A stretch of 64,000 nt of DNA from positions 172,846-236,845 of the forward strand of contig MNCI01011971.1 of the NCBI GenBank assembly GCA_015680685.1, given 5' to 3'. The position numbers and the translations under genes were made by a program. The notes below the pieces were generated by a model. It saw only the letters and a list, made by a program, of their open reading frames with translations. It had not been told where the DNA came from and did no database searches. The stretch's first letter is position 1; the number at the start of each line of letters is the position of its first letter. This DNA comes from Gnetum montanum (Eukaryota > Streptophyta > Gnetopsida > Gnetales > Gnetaceae). This document shows positions 11,870 through 23,284 of this stretch, piece after piece.

Positions 11870-13600
11870 GTCTTACAAAAACTATAATTATAATTTTAAC
11901 CCACAATTTTCTCACTTTGAGCTTTTGCTAATTCTTCTTGTACTTGCCTTGGTTAGTCTTTGGGAAACTCATACTAGCATAATTATAATAAGATCTATAT
12001 GAAAACAAATATTGAATCTGCCCATAATTATAATAGTAATAATATTAAACATATGTCCTAGATAAAAACTCATACCTTGGTAAATAGTTTTACATGTCAT
12101 TCCTTGTCCAAGTAGATGGGGTGGGCTTGTATCCAAGACCGCATGTATCACCAACTTTCATCATTTTTCTCATCATAACATTCAAGGTGGCTATACCTTA
12201 TGTGAACTTCTCAAGTGCACTCTTGAGATTGACAATTTCTTGGGCTTGATGCCCAATATTGACTTGAAAATCATTGAGTTGTTTAATGGTATTTTTAATT
12301 TTCTCCTCTATCTCTTGAAGTTTTTTGTTCCTTTCCATTAGATTTTTATGAAGAGAAGTTACACCATGATTGCAAATTAGCATGAGGGACCTTTCTTTCT
12401 TGAAGATTAGTTGCCTATACTTCAAGTTTTAACTCTTTTGCATGACGTTGTTTCTTCATTTCCTTGCATAGGCTTTGAAGTTTGGTGAAAGAAGTGAGAA
12501 GAAACTCATATATTTATTCTTCATTTATGCTTTCTTTACCTTCATATGATTGTTCCTCTCCTAGTGTCATCATGGGTACAAGATTACATTCCTCACTAGC
12601 TTTCTTTGCTCATGAGGTTTTTCCAAATTCATCACATGAGCACAATGCTTTCTTGCTTTTAGATTTTCTCTTCTTTTCTTTCTATGTATGTGGATATTCT
12701 AAAGAAATATGTCCATTACCATGTCGATGATAGCATTTAATGTCATTCTTCTTATCACATTTCTTATAATTTCTTATGGGTCTTTGACCTTTGAATTTTC
12801 TCTTGAAGAACTTGCTAAACTTTCTTATTGAAAGAGCCAACTCCTCTTCATTGAGTTAAGTTAACTCTTCATCTTACCATCCTTTGAAGTTATCAAGGTA
12901 ATATTATTATTGGAAGATTCAATTTCATTATCTTCTTGTAGAGACAACTCATAAGTTTTCCATGTCTCCTTGGAGTTCATCAACCTCCATAAAGCTTGTG
13001 TCTCTAACCTTAACAATGGCAGTGAGCTTGGCATGAAATCTATTGGGAAGGTTCCTCAGGTCCTTCAAGTAAATCCTATAATTTGGAAAATCTACCCCAA
13101 GTACTTTGAGAGCATTGGAAATTTTGGTCACTATGAAAATGTACTCTTTGATAGTCTCCTCCTTTTTCATCTTGAGATGCTTAAACTTGTGATTGAGAAT
13201 TTGAGCTATGGATTTCTTTACCATCATGGTGCCTTCATGAGTGAATACAAGTAGGTTCCAAGTCTCTTTTCTGATACTAAAGTAAAGGACTCTATTGAAC
13301 ACTTCTAGACATAGGGCACAATAGAAAGCATTCATAGATTTTGCATTAGCCAGATGATCTCTCTTGTATTTAGTTGTCCATTTTCTAATGTCCTTACATC
13401 TAGAGTGGGATTTGCAACTTGAAGTTGTACAAATTTCTATAGGCTCTAAGCATCCATCCTTTACCAAGGATAAAATATAAAAATTGAAGGATTACAAGAA
13501 TCACTTCATGCTTGTTTTCCAATATATGTAATTTGAACCATCAAAGAATGAAGGCTTGTGTGAAGATTGTGCAACTAAAATAGACATGATGGAATAAGCA
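11870..13600 (-). pseudogene. Ty1/Copia gag with zinc knuckle and coiled coil, broken
   Basis: Minus-strand Copia-type gag. The main open piece (12949-13467, 172 aa) has the gag-polypeptide pattern: 'WNLLVFTHEGTMMVKKSI', 'FKHLKMKKEETIKEYIF' and 'LRNLPNRFHAKLTAI'. Upstream near 13540-13560 the typical 'FFDGSNYI' start is readable. Downstream, near 12695-12760, a zinc knuckle remnant reads C-x2-H-x4-H ('CYHRHGNGHIS'), with one Cys lost. A Lys/Glu-rich coiled coil follows (12198-12425). No Copia protease, integrase or RT is seen. The element stops at about 11870, where the LINE begins, so its pol was lost or lies outside the window. Confidence 0.8.
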
Positions 13601-13641
13601 CAAAGTGTTGATGAACATTAGTCTAATAATGGAGAGAGAAA

Positions 13642-14380
13642 TCTTTGATACTGATTGTGGATTGAAATGCATAGTCTAAAGTGGTGGGGGTGGTGAATAG
13701 GATGTCTAAAGAAAATTTAAAACTTTAACAATTATTCCACCATGAACTAAAAGCTTAAACTTACAAATCGTTTGAATTGAATCAAAGTGAAATAAATCTA
13801 ATCTAAGTACAAAAATGATTTGAAAGAAACAAAAAAAATGGAATGTGCACACCAAGATTTTTATAGTAGTTTGACTTGAGGCTAGTCCACTCTACAAGGC
13901 TATTCAAATCTTATATTTCCATGGGTTCCCTTCCTACTTCCTCAACACTATTTTGGAAGATGATAATGTGTAGTGGAGTAGGAAAATGAAAATGAGGCAC
14001 TATAGCAAAAATGTATCGATTGATTTGATTTCATGGCCTAGCTATCTTTTGTTGAATTATGTTATGAGAGAGCTAAGCAATGACTTTTCAAATTTTTTAT
14101 CCTAATAAACATACAATATCTATTTCTACATAATATGGTTAAAATGAATTTTCATCATCATAAGAAGGGGTTGGTATTATAGGTAAGGAGAAAGACTTAT
14201 GTTTAACCAATTAATATTTGCATCATATTATATCTAATAAACTAGATTTTGAATCTCACTATCTCTTAGCTACCACCCAAATCAAGTATCAAACTATCAT
14301 CAACAAGACTTACTAAAGTTCACATCATCTTAGAATTGAAAGTGGAACATGAATTCATCTCTATAGAGAAGATTGCACTT
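13642..14380 (-). repeat. Probable primer-binding site and 5' LTR of the Copia element; outer end not found
   Basis: At 13642-13654 the minus strand reads TCAGTATCAAAGA, a decayed form of the TGGTATCAGAGC site (initiator Met tRNA) common in plant Copia elements. The plus-strand TGTGG at 13656 would be the LTR edge. The following 'GGGGGTGGTGAATAGG' and 'TTTTATAGTAGTTTGACTTG' stretches are wording typical of plant Copia LTRs. I could not find the other LTR end or a partner copy, so 14380 is a guess. Confidence 0.5.
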
Positions 14381-14975
14381 GTAGGGTGTGTAGGTTAAGA
14401 GCCCTTGAAGATAAGTTGCATATGTTTCTTTTGTACGTTTGGATTACCCATTTGAGACAATGTTATAATGTTGCAATAAAAAGCATGTATGATTTCTTTT
14501 TGTTGCCTCCATGGTTGCTTGCTCAATTTGTAAAGTTTGTCTTTATTTTTCATGAAAATGTTATATTTGTCCAATATATCCTATAGGCCTTCAGATGTAA
14601 TAGAGCTTCAATTGCAATTTCATAATTTTCTTAAAGCCCACAACTTTTTTCATAATGAAGAACATGTATTTAATGCATATCCTTTTGTCCTCAACAAAAG
14701 TAAGTTGTAAAAAGAGAAAAAAATGTTGAAGCCGAGGATTTAAAAAAAGAAAAAAATACTACAAAAATCAAAGCAGACAAACTTTTACAAATGTTTCTAC
14801 CTTTACCATAAAAAATAAATATGCATTCAAAAAAATCAATATACTAAACAATCCTTATTCAATAAGAATATTGTTAATTCAAAAAATAAAAATAATATTA
14901 ACAATTAATCAATGGTCCATGGTATAGATTGTTAATGTAAATTTTACTTGATTTAATTATGGTTCATGATGATAA
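14381..14975. other. Unassigned AT-rich sequence
   Basis: No recognisable protein, LTR or repeat partner. A 66-aa plus frame at 14386-14586 has no conserved features and is not called. It may include the outer part of the Copia LTR. Confidence 0.35.
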
Positions 14976-15126
14976 CTTAGGGCATCAACCTTCTTGTTAT
15001 GCATAGCTTTAGAGGCAATCTATTTACAAAGTTCTACTTCTTAACAATGACATTTTCTAAGTCTCAAGGTAACTTGTATTATATAAATGAATAAAAATCC
15101 ATGGGAAAATAGAAACTATTTAACTA
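14976..15126. repeat. Flanking segment shared with 37352-37500
   Basis: About 150 bp nearly identical to 37352-37500 (both contain GCATCAACC...TTGTTATGCATAGC and TCCATGGGAAAATA). It is not part of the LTR. Here it abuts a truncated LTR directly. In the other copy about 560 bp more flank intervenes before the intact LTR edge at 38064. This is shared flanking DNA of elements A and B. Confidence 0.8.
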
Positions 15127-15768
15127 TTTTATGTCATGGTGCTATAAAGGGAGGAGTGAACTAATTAAGTAACCAATTTAATTTAACTAATCGACTATGC
15201 TCTAACTAGCCCTAACACCAGCATCCGTTCCCACTTTCCATACACATCCTGAACCAGTGCAACACTACTGGGATTACCAAATGCTAATTGTTGCTAGGTT
15301 ACCAAGTGTTCCATGCATGCTCAAAGTGGTCGTACTGAGTGTGCTTACTTGGGGAAGTTAACAAGGAGAGAGAGAGAACATTAATTAACTAAAGGAAGTG
15401 TTAAATAACTATAAATAACATTAAATAAGTGATTCTAAATTCTGCAAGGTTTATCACAAAGTTCATTTTATTTCTGGCCACAAGGTGTGCTCAGGTACAC
15501 AATGCTTGAATAAAGATTCGTTCGCTTTATGACTCCTACTGCAGGAACTCAGAAATAATTCTAACTCTAAGAAAGGAAAAAGACAAGAGTTTGGGAAAGG
15601 AAATAAGACTAATTAACCAACTATTATCAAACCAAGTGTGCCCACCTATTATTTTTAAGTGACAAGACAAGACCAAATATCGGATGTCTGATATCGCTTG
15701 GAAGGCTCCAATATCATGTACCTAATATGACGGATGCGATATCACGACCTTGATATTGTGGCTCATCA
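15127..15768 (-). repeat. 3' LTR of element A, truncated
   Basis: About 642 bp matching the right three quarters of the LTRs at 23285-24108 and 38064-38911. The plus-strand end CTCATCA is followed at once by TACCCCCATGAT, which on the minus strand is the purine-rich ATCATGGGGGTA tract. The left edge runs directly into the flank shared with element B, so a deletion removed the LTR end together with about 560 bp of adjacent flank. Confidence 0.85.
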
Positions 15769-17750
15769 TACCCCCATGATTGAATGAAAACTCATCCTCG
15801 AGTTCCTTTCAAAATATTGGAAAGTTATGGGATTATTGTCTAAATGAGAATTAATAGTGATAGGGAAGAAGAAACTCAAAGTGCCTGGTGAACGGATCGA
15901 CAAACATATTATAAAATTTGTGTTCCTACCATTTGTGGTGAACACTGTACATAGATGACATCCATACCCTCATTCGACAGCTCAAAGAGAAAGAGAGAGA
16001 GAAAAGAAAATGAGGTGCATTACTGTCAATGTTAGAAATGTGCACTCCATTGTTTCTCCATAGCCACCTGACCAAACTTATTCCTTGTGTAAATGCTCTA
16101 GCTCCAGTTCATCCCGACTGCTTCCTCCTATCCTAGTTCATTATTTGTGTAATCACCATCTATACACATAACACAATCACGAATTAGCAAGGATAGATCA
16201 GCCATAATGTAGTTGATTCCTTGCCTCAATATAATTGCATTGGCTGGGTTGTGGGTATGGTAGACACTGGGTTAGAGGTTTTTAACTAATAACTACCCAA
16301 GGTGTAGGGGTGAGATAGGTGATTGAATTAAAAAATTTGTAATAGGACCCCAAGACTAAGAGCGAACCTCCGGTAGTGAGAGGGTGGAAAAACTAAAGGA
16401 AAAATGAAGATGAGGGAAATAACAATGGTGAAGCCAATAAAATGGATGTCATGGATGGGGATGAAATAAGAAATGGTTGATTACAAAGAATGTTTAAGGA
16501 AAAGAAATTAACAATTACATGAAAAAGGAATGCCAGTGGGTCCTCCCCAAAGTAGGCTCATGCCTTTTATGCCCTTACAGACCTACAAACCAAAGAGTCC
16601 CTGGGCTCTTGGAATGACATATGGAAACAAAGGTTAAGAACTTACCCACAAGAGTTTACCAAAGACTAACAATGCATCAACCAAGACGTAGACTAATCAT
16701 AAAACCAGTAACGAGGTGGAATATGGAAAGAAATATGGAAGGGAAGGAGAAAATGGAATGGAATCCCAAGAGTGGTTAACGTGATTGAATAAAATTAATC
16801 CCAAGTTTAGACACACCAACCACATCCATTGGCCTTGCATCAATACATTTCACCAACCCATCCTCATGAAGCAACAAGAATGCATCCATCGAGTCACCAC
16901 CATTCCAAGGAGAGAAAGATAGAAAAGTGGGAAGCGAGAAAGGGCTTTAGGTAGAGGGAACCTTTAAACATGGGTAACATGTCATTCCAGTGCCATAACC
17001 AATGTTTGTAGCCCATGTTTCTCTATTATGTCTAAGGGGTGTGCTTTGAATTCTAACTACTTTTTTCTTGCGAGAACCACACCATGAAAAAACTTATTTA
17101 GATTCATTCAACTTCTAGATATTTGATCAATAGTGGAATGGTAGAAAACCCATAAAAAGCATCAAAGTAGCCAAGAGAATAGCCAGCACAAGTGCGTCGA
17201 ATCCCCTTGAAGTAACACCCTTTTCAACCATTGAATCCTTCCTTGGTTTGAAGAATACCAAGTCGCCAATTCATTAATAAGTTTATTTATAAAAAGGCAC
17301 AGTATAGTTCCAAAGCCAAAGGAGACCATTGCATTGAATGAATGAATGGACGACGTGGACTCATTGCCTGTTTTATTAAAAGAACCATATCTTAGTATCA
17401 ACATTGAAGATCAAAGGTAAAAACCAAACATTAGCAATCAACATTATTATAGTCCAACCCACCATCATGAGCACTTATTATATGTGAATGAAAGTAAATC
17501 AAACAAAGAAATAGTAAGAATGTGAACAATGGTGTAAAATAAAAATAGGTAAAAATCAAAAGATGTGTAAAACAAAAATGTGTAAAAAAAAATACAAAAA
17601 GAGCTGAGGGGTTGGAATGGTTAGCATTGGTGGACATCTTCCCCACAATTGAGTTGGAATGAGGATATCCAAAATAGTTAGCAAGTTTGTCCACCAATAG
17701 AGGTAATATGGATACTAGCTGTTCTAGGCTCATGGAAAGGTTTGGCTTGT
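15769..17750 (-). other. 3' non-coding block of element A with polypurine tract
   Basis: Nearly 2 kb between integrase and 3' LTR without an intact frame. It begins at the LTR side with the polypurine tract (15769-15780). A patch at 16531-16620 (GTGGGTCCTCCCCAAAG and neighbours) is very well kept in elements B (39671-39760), C (29368-29460) and D2 (48226-48310). Near 16830-16870 the minus strand encodes 'DGLVKCIDARPMDVVG', with B and C giving close variants that differ partly at third codon positions, so a short coding remnant is possible. Confidence 0.7.
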
Positions 17751-17759
17751 TGGATGTTG

Positions 17760-18243
17760 ACCAATAATTTCTTATCTGGGCTCTCAGGTTTGTAAATCAT
17801 CATGGCTCCTAAAGGAAAAGTTGCATGAATAATATAAGGTCCTTCCTACAATGTTTGAAATTTAGTGTGTTGTAGGCTTTTCCATTTGACATTGGTGTGA
17901 CAGCCCCCATAAAATCAATTCCCCATATGTCGAAGGGTTCTAAAGCTTGAATCCATTGTTGTGGACCCTCCATCCTAGCACTCATTCCCCCATCACGTTG
18001 GCAGTGCTCACAAGATTGGACAAAACGATGAGCATCCTAGAACAATGTAGGATAATAATATCCTACAAGCAAGATTTTAATGATTGTTCATCTCCCAATG
18101 TAATGACCCCCACAAGAGCCTTCATGTGCATCTTAGAGAACTCGTAATTGATCTACATAGGGAACACACCATTGAACCAAGCCATCAGGACACACTTTAT
18201 AAAGTTGTCCATTGATTTCCATAAAATACTTGGCTCGATGAAA
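17760..18243 (-). pseudogene. Integrase remnant (zinc-binding N-terminus, core deleted), element A
   Basis: Minus-strand integrase start: an HHCC-type zinc domain, with 'HEGSCGGHY' and 'CEHCQRDGG' readable at about 17985-18150, then 'PFDIWGIDFMGAVTPMSNGK', the first strand of the catalytic core with its first Asp. The frame then leaves the family pattern. The next recognisable piece (about 17760-17860, 'GPYIIHATFPLGAMMIYKPE') resembles the integrase C-terminal domain. The second Asp and the Glu of the D,D,E triad are missing. Element B has the same shortened form, so the deletion predates their separation. It could not integrate on its own. Confidence 0.75.
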
Positions 18244-18720
18244 AAATTATTGTTTCTTTTTAACGTCTAACTCTTGTGGTGGTTGTTGTGTACGGAGATA
18301 GGTAAGAATGATACTATACCAATTTGTTTCCATGGTTAATTGATTATTTACTACACCTGCAAAGAGGAATTCATTAGGAAAGTGATCATAAAGTGAATAT
18401 TCATCCTCTTTGTTGTTCCATCTTAACCAAGATAAATGATCAACAACAACATTCTCGGTGCCTTTACGATCAATCATTGTAAGATCAAACTCTTGTAAGA
18501 TTACAAGCCATTGTATGATGTAAGGGCTCACCATTGGTTTATTCAATAGGAACTGAATTCCACTATGGTCTATGTGTACAAATACCTTATAGCCCAATAC
18601 ATAGTGCTTGAACTTATCTAGTGAAAATACCACAGTCATTAATTCCTTTTCCGTTGTGATGTAATTTAGTTCTGCACCAACAATACTTCGACTTGCAGAG
18701 TGAATGTAATAGAGTTTTTT
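18244..18720 (-). pseudogene. RNase H domain of pol, element A
   Basis: The best open piece, 18247-18639 (130 aa), carries 'VVFSLDKFKHYVLGYKVFVH', 'DHSGIQFLLNKP', 'WLVILQEFDLTMIDRKGTEN' and 'VVVDHLSWL', the standard order of the gypsy RNase H-like domain (family RT_RNaseH_2). It removes the RNA strand during reverse transcription. It lies directly downstream of RT and upstream of the integrase zinc domain. The first part, above 18639, is interrupted by stops. Confidence 0.85.
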
Positions 18721-18795
18721 CTGGTCATCTAACTATGTAAGTATGGCTACTAAAGCAAAGTTGGACACATCAGTCATTATATGGAAGGGTCTAGA

Positions 18796-19640
18796 CTAGT
18801 CAGGAGCTTGTAGAATAGGTGTTTCTACATGATTCTGTTTTAATGTTTGAAAAGCTAACTCACATTCTCTAGTCCATTCAAAAGGTATGTCCTTTTTCAT
18901 TAAATCAACCAATGGTTTTGCAACCCTTGAAAATTTCTCTATGAATCTCGTATAATAACGAGTGTGTCCAAGAAATGATTGCATGTCTTTTACAGTTTCA
19001 ATTTGGCATGTGATTCCTTGGATGACTTTAATGTTTTCGGGGTCTACCTCTATCACTTTTGTAAAATATTATACTCTAATACTATGTCTCTTTGGACCAT
19101 TGAATGGATTTTTTTTCCAATTAAGCCTTAAATTGGTTTCAACACATCGTTTTAGTACTTGCTCTAATTAGTCCAATGCTTGATTGAATCCTCTATTCGC
19201 TGATGGAAGATACCTAGAACCAAATGTTGAAATGTTGCAGGAGCATTGCACAAGCCAACCAGTATCTGTTTGTATGCAAGTGTCCCCCAAGGACTTGTGA
19301 ACATGGTCTTGGCTTGGTTTTCTAGTGCTATTTGGATTTGATTATATTCATTGTATCCATCTAGAAAACTATAGTAGCGATGCCCTACAATGGTGTCTAA
19401 GACCTAGTCGACAAATGGCAACGAAAAGTGGTCTTTGACTATTTTCATGTTTAGTAGCCTAAAGTCTATACACACCTTCCATTTACCTCCCTTTTTGGGC
19501 ACAATAACTAATGGACTAACCCATTCGCTATTAGTAATGGGGTAGATGAACCCAACTTTTAGAAGTTGTTCAATTTCTTCTTCAACCACTTGCTTTAGCT
19601 CTGTGTTCAATCACCTCTACGGTTGTCATTGAGGCTTCAT
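18796..19640 (-). pseudogene. Reverse transcriptase domain of pol, element A, catalytic box deleted
   Basis: Two open pieces define it. 19404-19610 carries 'EWVSPLVIVPKKGGKWKVCI' and 'DFRLLN', the fingers. 18796-19056 carries 'VEVDPENIK'-like wording (starts 'MIEVDPENIK') and 'MQSFLGHTRYYTRFIEKFSR', the thumb and connection. Between them the broken frame gives a 'FLDGY' box (near 19365) and 'LCNAPATFQ' (near 19240). The YxDD catalytic segment should follow. Instead the frame jumps to 'ALDQLEQVLKRCVETN' near 19180. About 20 residues including the two catalytic Asp appear to be missing. Element B shows the same gap (about 42260-42290). Confidence 0.8.
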
Positions 19641-19989
19641 GGAGGGATCAGTGTAAGTCCTATGTTGGAATATCCTAGGGTCTATTCCAGTTAATTCAGG
19701 ATATGACCAAGAGAAGGCTTTGGACCATTTCTTCACCATTTTTAGCATTCTCTCTTTTTATTAAGGAGCAAGCCTAGCATTAATAATTACCGATTTTTCA
19801 TTTTTGAGAAATGTGTACTCCACACCGATGGGCAATGGTTTTAAATCCAAGGGCTCTTACTTAAAGTTTTCAGGGATTTCCAACTTCCCCCAGTTGATAT
19901 TTTTAAATGTCGAGACTTGGAAGTTAGCAATGGGCTTACTCTAATGTGTCTATGCTATTGATGTAAGCACAAGTCAAACCCTTAATTGG

Positions 19990-20640
19990 TTCCATGCATA
20001 TAGTTGAGTTGCTCTCTTGGTCAGCTATTAGCAACTAGGTGCCTTCCTATCTTGTGGCTATTGCATATAGGCATCTTTGTATGTTAGTTACTTGTACACA
20101 CTGGTTGCATGCAGGCAATGTTAAATGTTGTAAAAACCAGGACTTCTACATGCAACTACACCCTATGTCATTGTATGCGATGCACAGAACTTTCTTCTTT
20201 GTGATCTTTCCAAACGTATTTTCCTTTGATATCTTTAGGGAAAAATCATGTATTCCTAGGCATGCGTCAATTGTGCTTAGCCATGCTCTTCCCATTATGA
20301 TTGGAAAGTCCCCCTTATAGTTGTTGACTTGAATCACTAGGAAGTCAGCTGGATATGACCATCCACAAACAGTGGTAACAATTTCCTCTTCTAGTCCTAA
20401 TGGGACAGTAATGGTCTAGTCGGCCAGCTCTAAATGAATGTTACTCTTTTTTAGTAGAGGCAAGTTCCAATCTTTGTACATCTCTTGAGAGATTAAGTTG
20501 ATATGAGAACTTAATCCAAAAGAGTTTTGCAGGGCTCATTCCCAGCGATTTGTAAATATATAAGAGGAATCCAAGGATCAAAGAATTTCCTAAGAAGATG
20601 GCCAACCATAATCCAATAGATAATGGCATGTGTTAACGTG
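19990..20640 (-). pseudogene. Retropepsin-like aspartic protease, element A
   Basis: Minus-strand piece 20146-20337 carries 'GDFPIIMGRAWLSTIDA', the C-terminal signature of gypsy proteases. Upstream near 20430-20530 'NLISQEMYKDWNLPLLKK' is readable in a broken frame. The catalytic Asp-Ser-Gly position is corrupted in this copy. Element C keeps DSG, and element B reads Asp-Ser-Ser. It lies between the proline-rich gag tail and RT. Confidence 0.7.
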
Positions 20641-21240
20641 ACCATGTGCATTGAATGTGGCCTTTGGTTTGAATGGAGTTCCGATGTTTTGTATGATGGT
20701 GAGGCCTTGGAGAGTTATCTGCTTATGACTGCAAGGACTTGGTTGGACTGTTGGTCCTAAGGAAAGGTCTCTTCTTTGTGTGATTGTCTAAACCAATAGT
20801 AGGGTGAGGATTAACAGCCCTTGTAGTGTTACGTTGCTGCGGATGGGCATGGAGCTCACCCTACATGGCTGGAGTAGGTGGTAATGGAGTTAAGGGTGGA
20901 AGAGATGTAGCTAGATGAGAAGGATAGTATGTTTGTGAAACATCACCCCTAGGAGAAGGAGTTGAATAATACTCATGGGTTTGGTAGTGAGGTTTGGGGG
21001 CAATGTAACTAGGAGAGTCATGTGGAGAGATTGGCTACTACACATAGTATCCATATGGGTTGGGATGATAGTAAGGATACTATTGATGTGGTGGTGGCAT
21101 TCCCCATGATTGTGGGTGCTTCCACTATTCATATTGCTCATTTGATTGTGGTGCAGTTCCACTTCGATAATACATCAAGGGTTGGTGAAACTACCTTGGC
21201 TTACCTTGGGGATAAGGTAACCATTGGGGTGTTTGCCTTC

Positions 21241-23157
21241 TATTTAATCGTGGGTTGAGTGCATACACCCTAGACTCCTGCAGATGTGAGATTACAAGGC
21301 AACATCCCTTAGCATGGTCATATTGGCATATATCACATCCACCATCATTATCTGTATCTGAATCCACAACCTCTTTGATGATAGCAACTTTTCCCTTACC
21401 TTTGTTATGTGCATATTCAACTTCTCTGTTTTTTCTCCTTTCTCAATCACTACCTTCCTCTCTAGACTCCTCTACTATTTTGAGCATTGTTTGAAATCTA
21501 TTATCTAGGGACTCCCACATTTGCTCCACCTTTGTTGATACTTTTGATGCAAGTTTTTGAATGGGCAAGGTTTTCCTATTCACCATCTTTTCAAGTGGTG
21601 ACTCTTCTTCATCCTCATAAAATCTAACTTCCTTCTTTTAGAGGGAAGGATCTTTGTTATATTCTTCAGAACTCTCTCTTTTCCTTGACTCACCTTCCTC
21701 TCTAGCAACTTGCTCTAACAATCTTTGTACTTGATGGGCCCTAAGTCCCAAGGGTTCTTCACATTTTGTGCCTAAGACCATCTTTGAGATGACATAGCTC
21801 TTCCCTTTGCGAGTAACCATGGCTTGGGCAATGATGTAATAGTGCATAATATTAGCCCATGGTAGCATCCAAGGTTTCATGTCCTCCTTGTTTTCATCCT
21901 TGGATTTACTTTCACAGGTTGGACACTCAAGAGCACATTTGATACTTATCATTGAATAGTTCTAACATGGTACTCCATCGGCAAATGGATTCCGGTTCTA
22001 AAGACTGGTACCAGCTTTTCACTTCCTTGATCAGTGTCCATGGAAACAACTTGAGTTTTTACCATTTGTTTTCTATGTTTTTCAAGGCACATGCATCGTG
22101 AAATTCTTGCAAATGATTTTGAGGATCAGCATTGTATACCTCTTCAAATTGTGGGATATTGTTCATATCCAATCTTTTGATCCTACTATATTTTTGGTGC
22201 CTAGTTTGTATTCTAACAGCCTCAGTTATATCTATCATACTTCGAGTAGTGAGTAGGAGTTCATCCTGATCATACTGTCGATGGCATCTATGATACCTAT
22301 GTTGTTCCCTAATCTTCCTCCTCTCATGATGAGTTTCTCTAGAATGCCCTCATCCCCTTTCTCAACCACTTTATCTATGATTCCCGTTTCGCTTACTATT
22401 ATCCTTAGGGTCTTTTTCCTTGCAACTGTCTCTAGATCCTGAAGAAGAGGGTAAAGGAGATGATGAAGGTGAAGTAGAAGGAGGACCATCACCATAATGG
22501 TGCTTTCTTCCTTCTCTTTAGTGGTCACTGCCTTGATAGGGTTACGATTAGAATGTCCATCTTTGTCATGTGTTCGTGTTCCTTTTTCAAACCCTTTATG
22601 TCCGTCTGTACCAAAATCTAGGTTATGGATAGTTGAGTGAAGATTCTGATACACCACCCCTTGACCGAAGTCAACGAGAGGAACATAATTATGTGGGAGA
22701 CTTCCTGAGGTAAGTTCACCACCCTTATTTTTACCTATGACATACAGGACATTCTGAGACAGCTTCCCCTTCATAGATTCATAACGTCTCTCCTATTGTA
22801 GATCCTTTTGACATTGTACCTTTGTGGGTTGATACTCTCTTGAGTCATGATCATGCACAACATACTCTACCTGTAACTATTGCATACCAATTCGTGTGAG
22901 ATCATGAAGGAGCATGCCTAGGACTGAGCGATCGGGAGGTAACACCATGTTACCTTTTAAATCACGCCAACATAGTTGTTCATCGTAGTGGAGGATAAAG
23001 GTAAAATTTGTTATATACTCATTGGTATGAATGTATACCATGCAAAACTGTTGAGGGACTGGCAGATTATCACGTGTACTACGCCTCCGATTGTTCCCTG
23101 TATCATACCTAGGTAGTGAAACACTCTCGTAAGAAGAAGGAGACATAATTGTCTATT
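21241..23157 (-). pseudogene. Gag polyprotein, element A
   Basis: Pieces on the minus strand: N-terminus 22877-23146 (Ser/Arg-rich start, then a 'YITNFTFILHYDEQLCWRDL' stretch), a middle piece 22235-22774, the capsid-like core around 22010-22240, and 21638-21952. Near 21290-21345 a zinc-knuckle-like 'CDICQYDHAKGCC' is in frame. The spacing is C-x2-C-x3-H-x3-C rather than the usual C-x2-C-x4-H-x4-C, and the same spacing is seen in C and D. A proline/tyrosine-rich linker (20640-21240) follows and leads into protease. The start at 23146 was chosen because it is the first Met downstream of the primer-binding site in an open frame. Confidence 0.8.
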
Positions 23158-23266
23158 TAGTGTGCAATACTTTTCATTTCCCTAATTGTAAGATAACCAA
23201 CCCTAAGGGTTTGTTCCATCGATGTGAAGATTTCCTAAGTTCTAGCTAGCACACAACCAACAAAGT

Positions 23267-23284
23267 CAATGGCAATGGCACCAA
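23267..23284 (-). promoter_or_regulatory. Primer-binding site of element A
   Basis: On the minus strand TTGGTGCCATTGCCATTG starts immediately inside the 5' LTR. Family members C and D have TTAGCACCATTG and TTGGTGTCATTT at the same place. The cognate tRNA was not determined. Confidence 0.6.
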
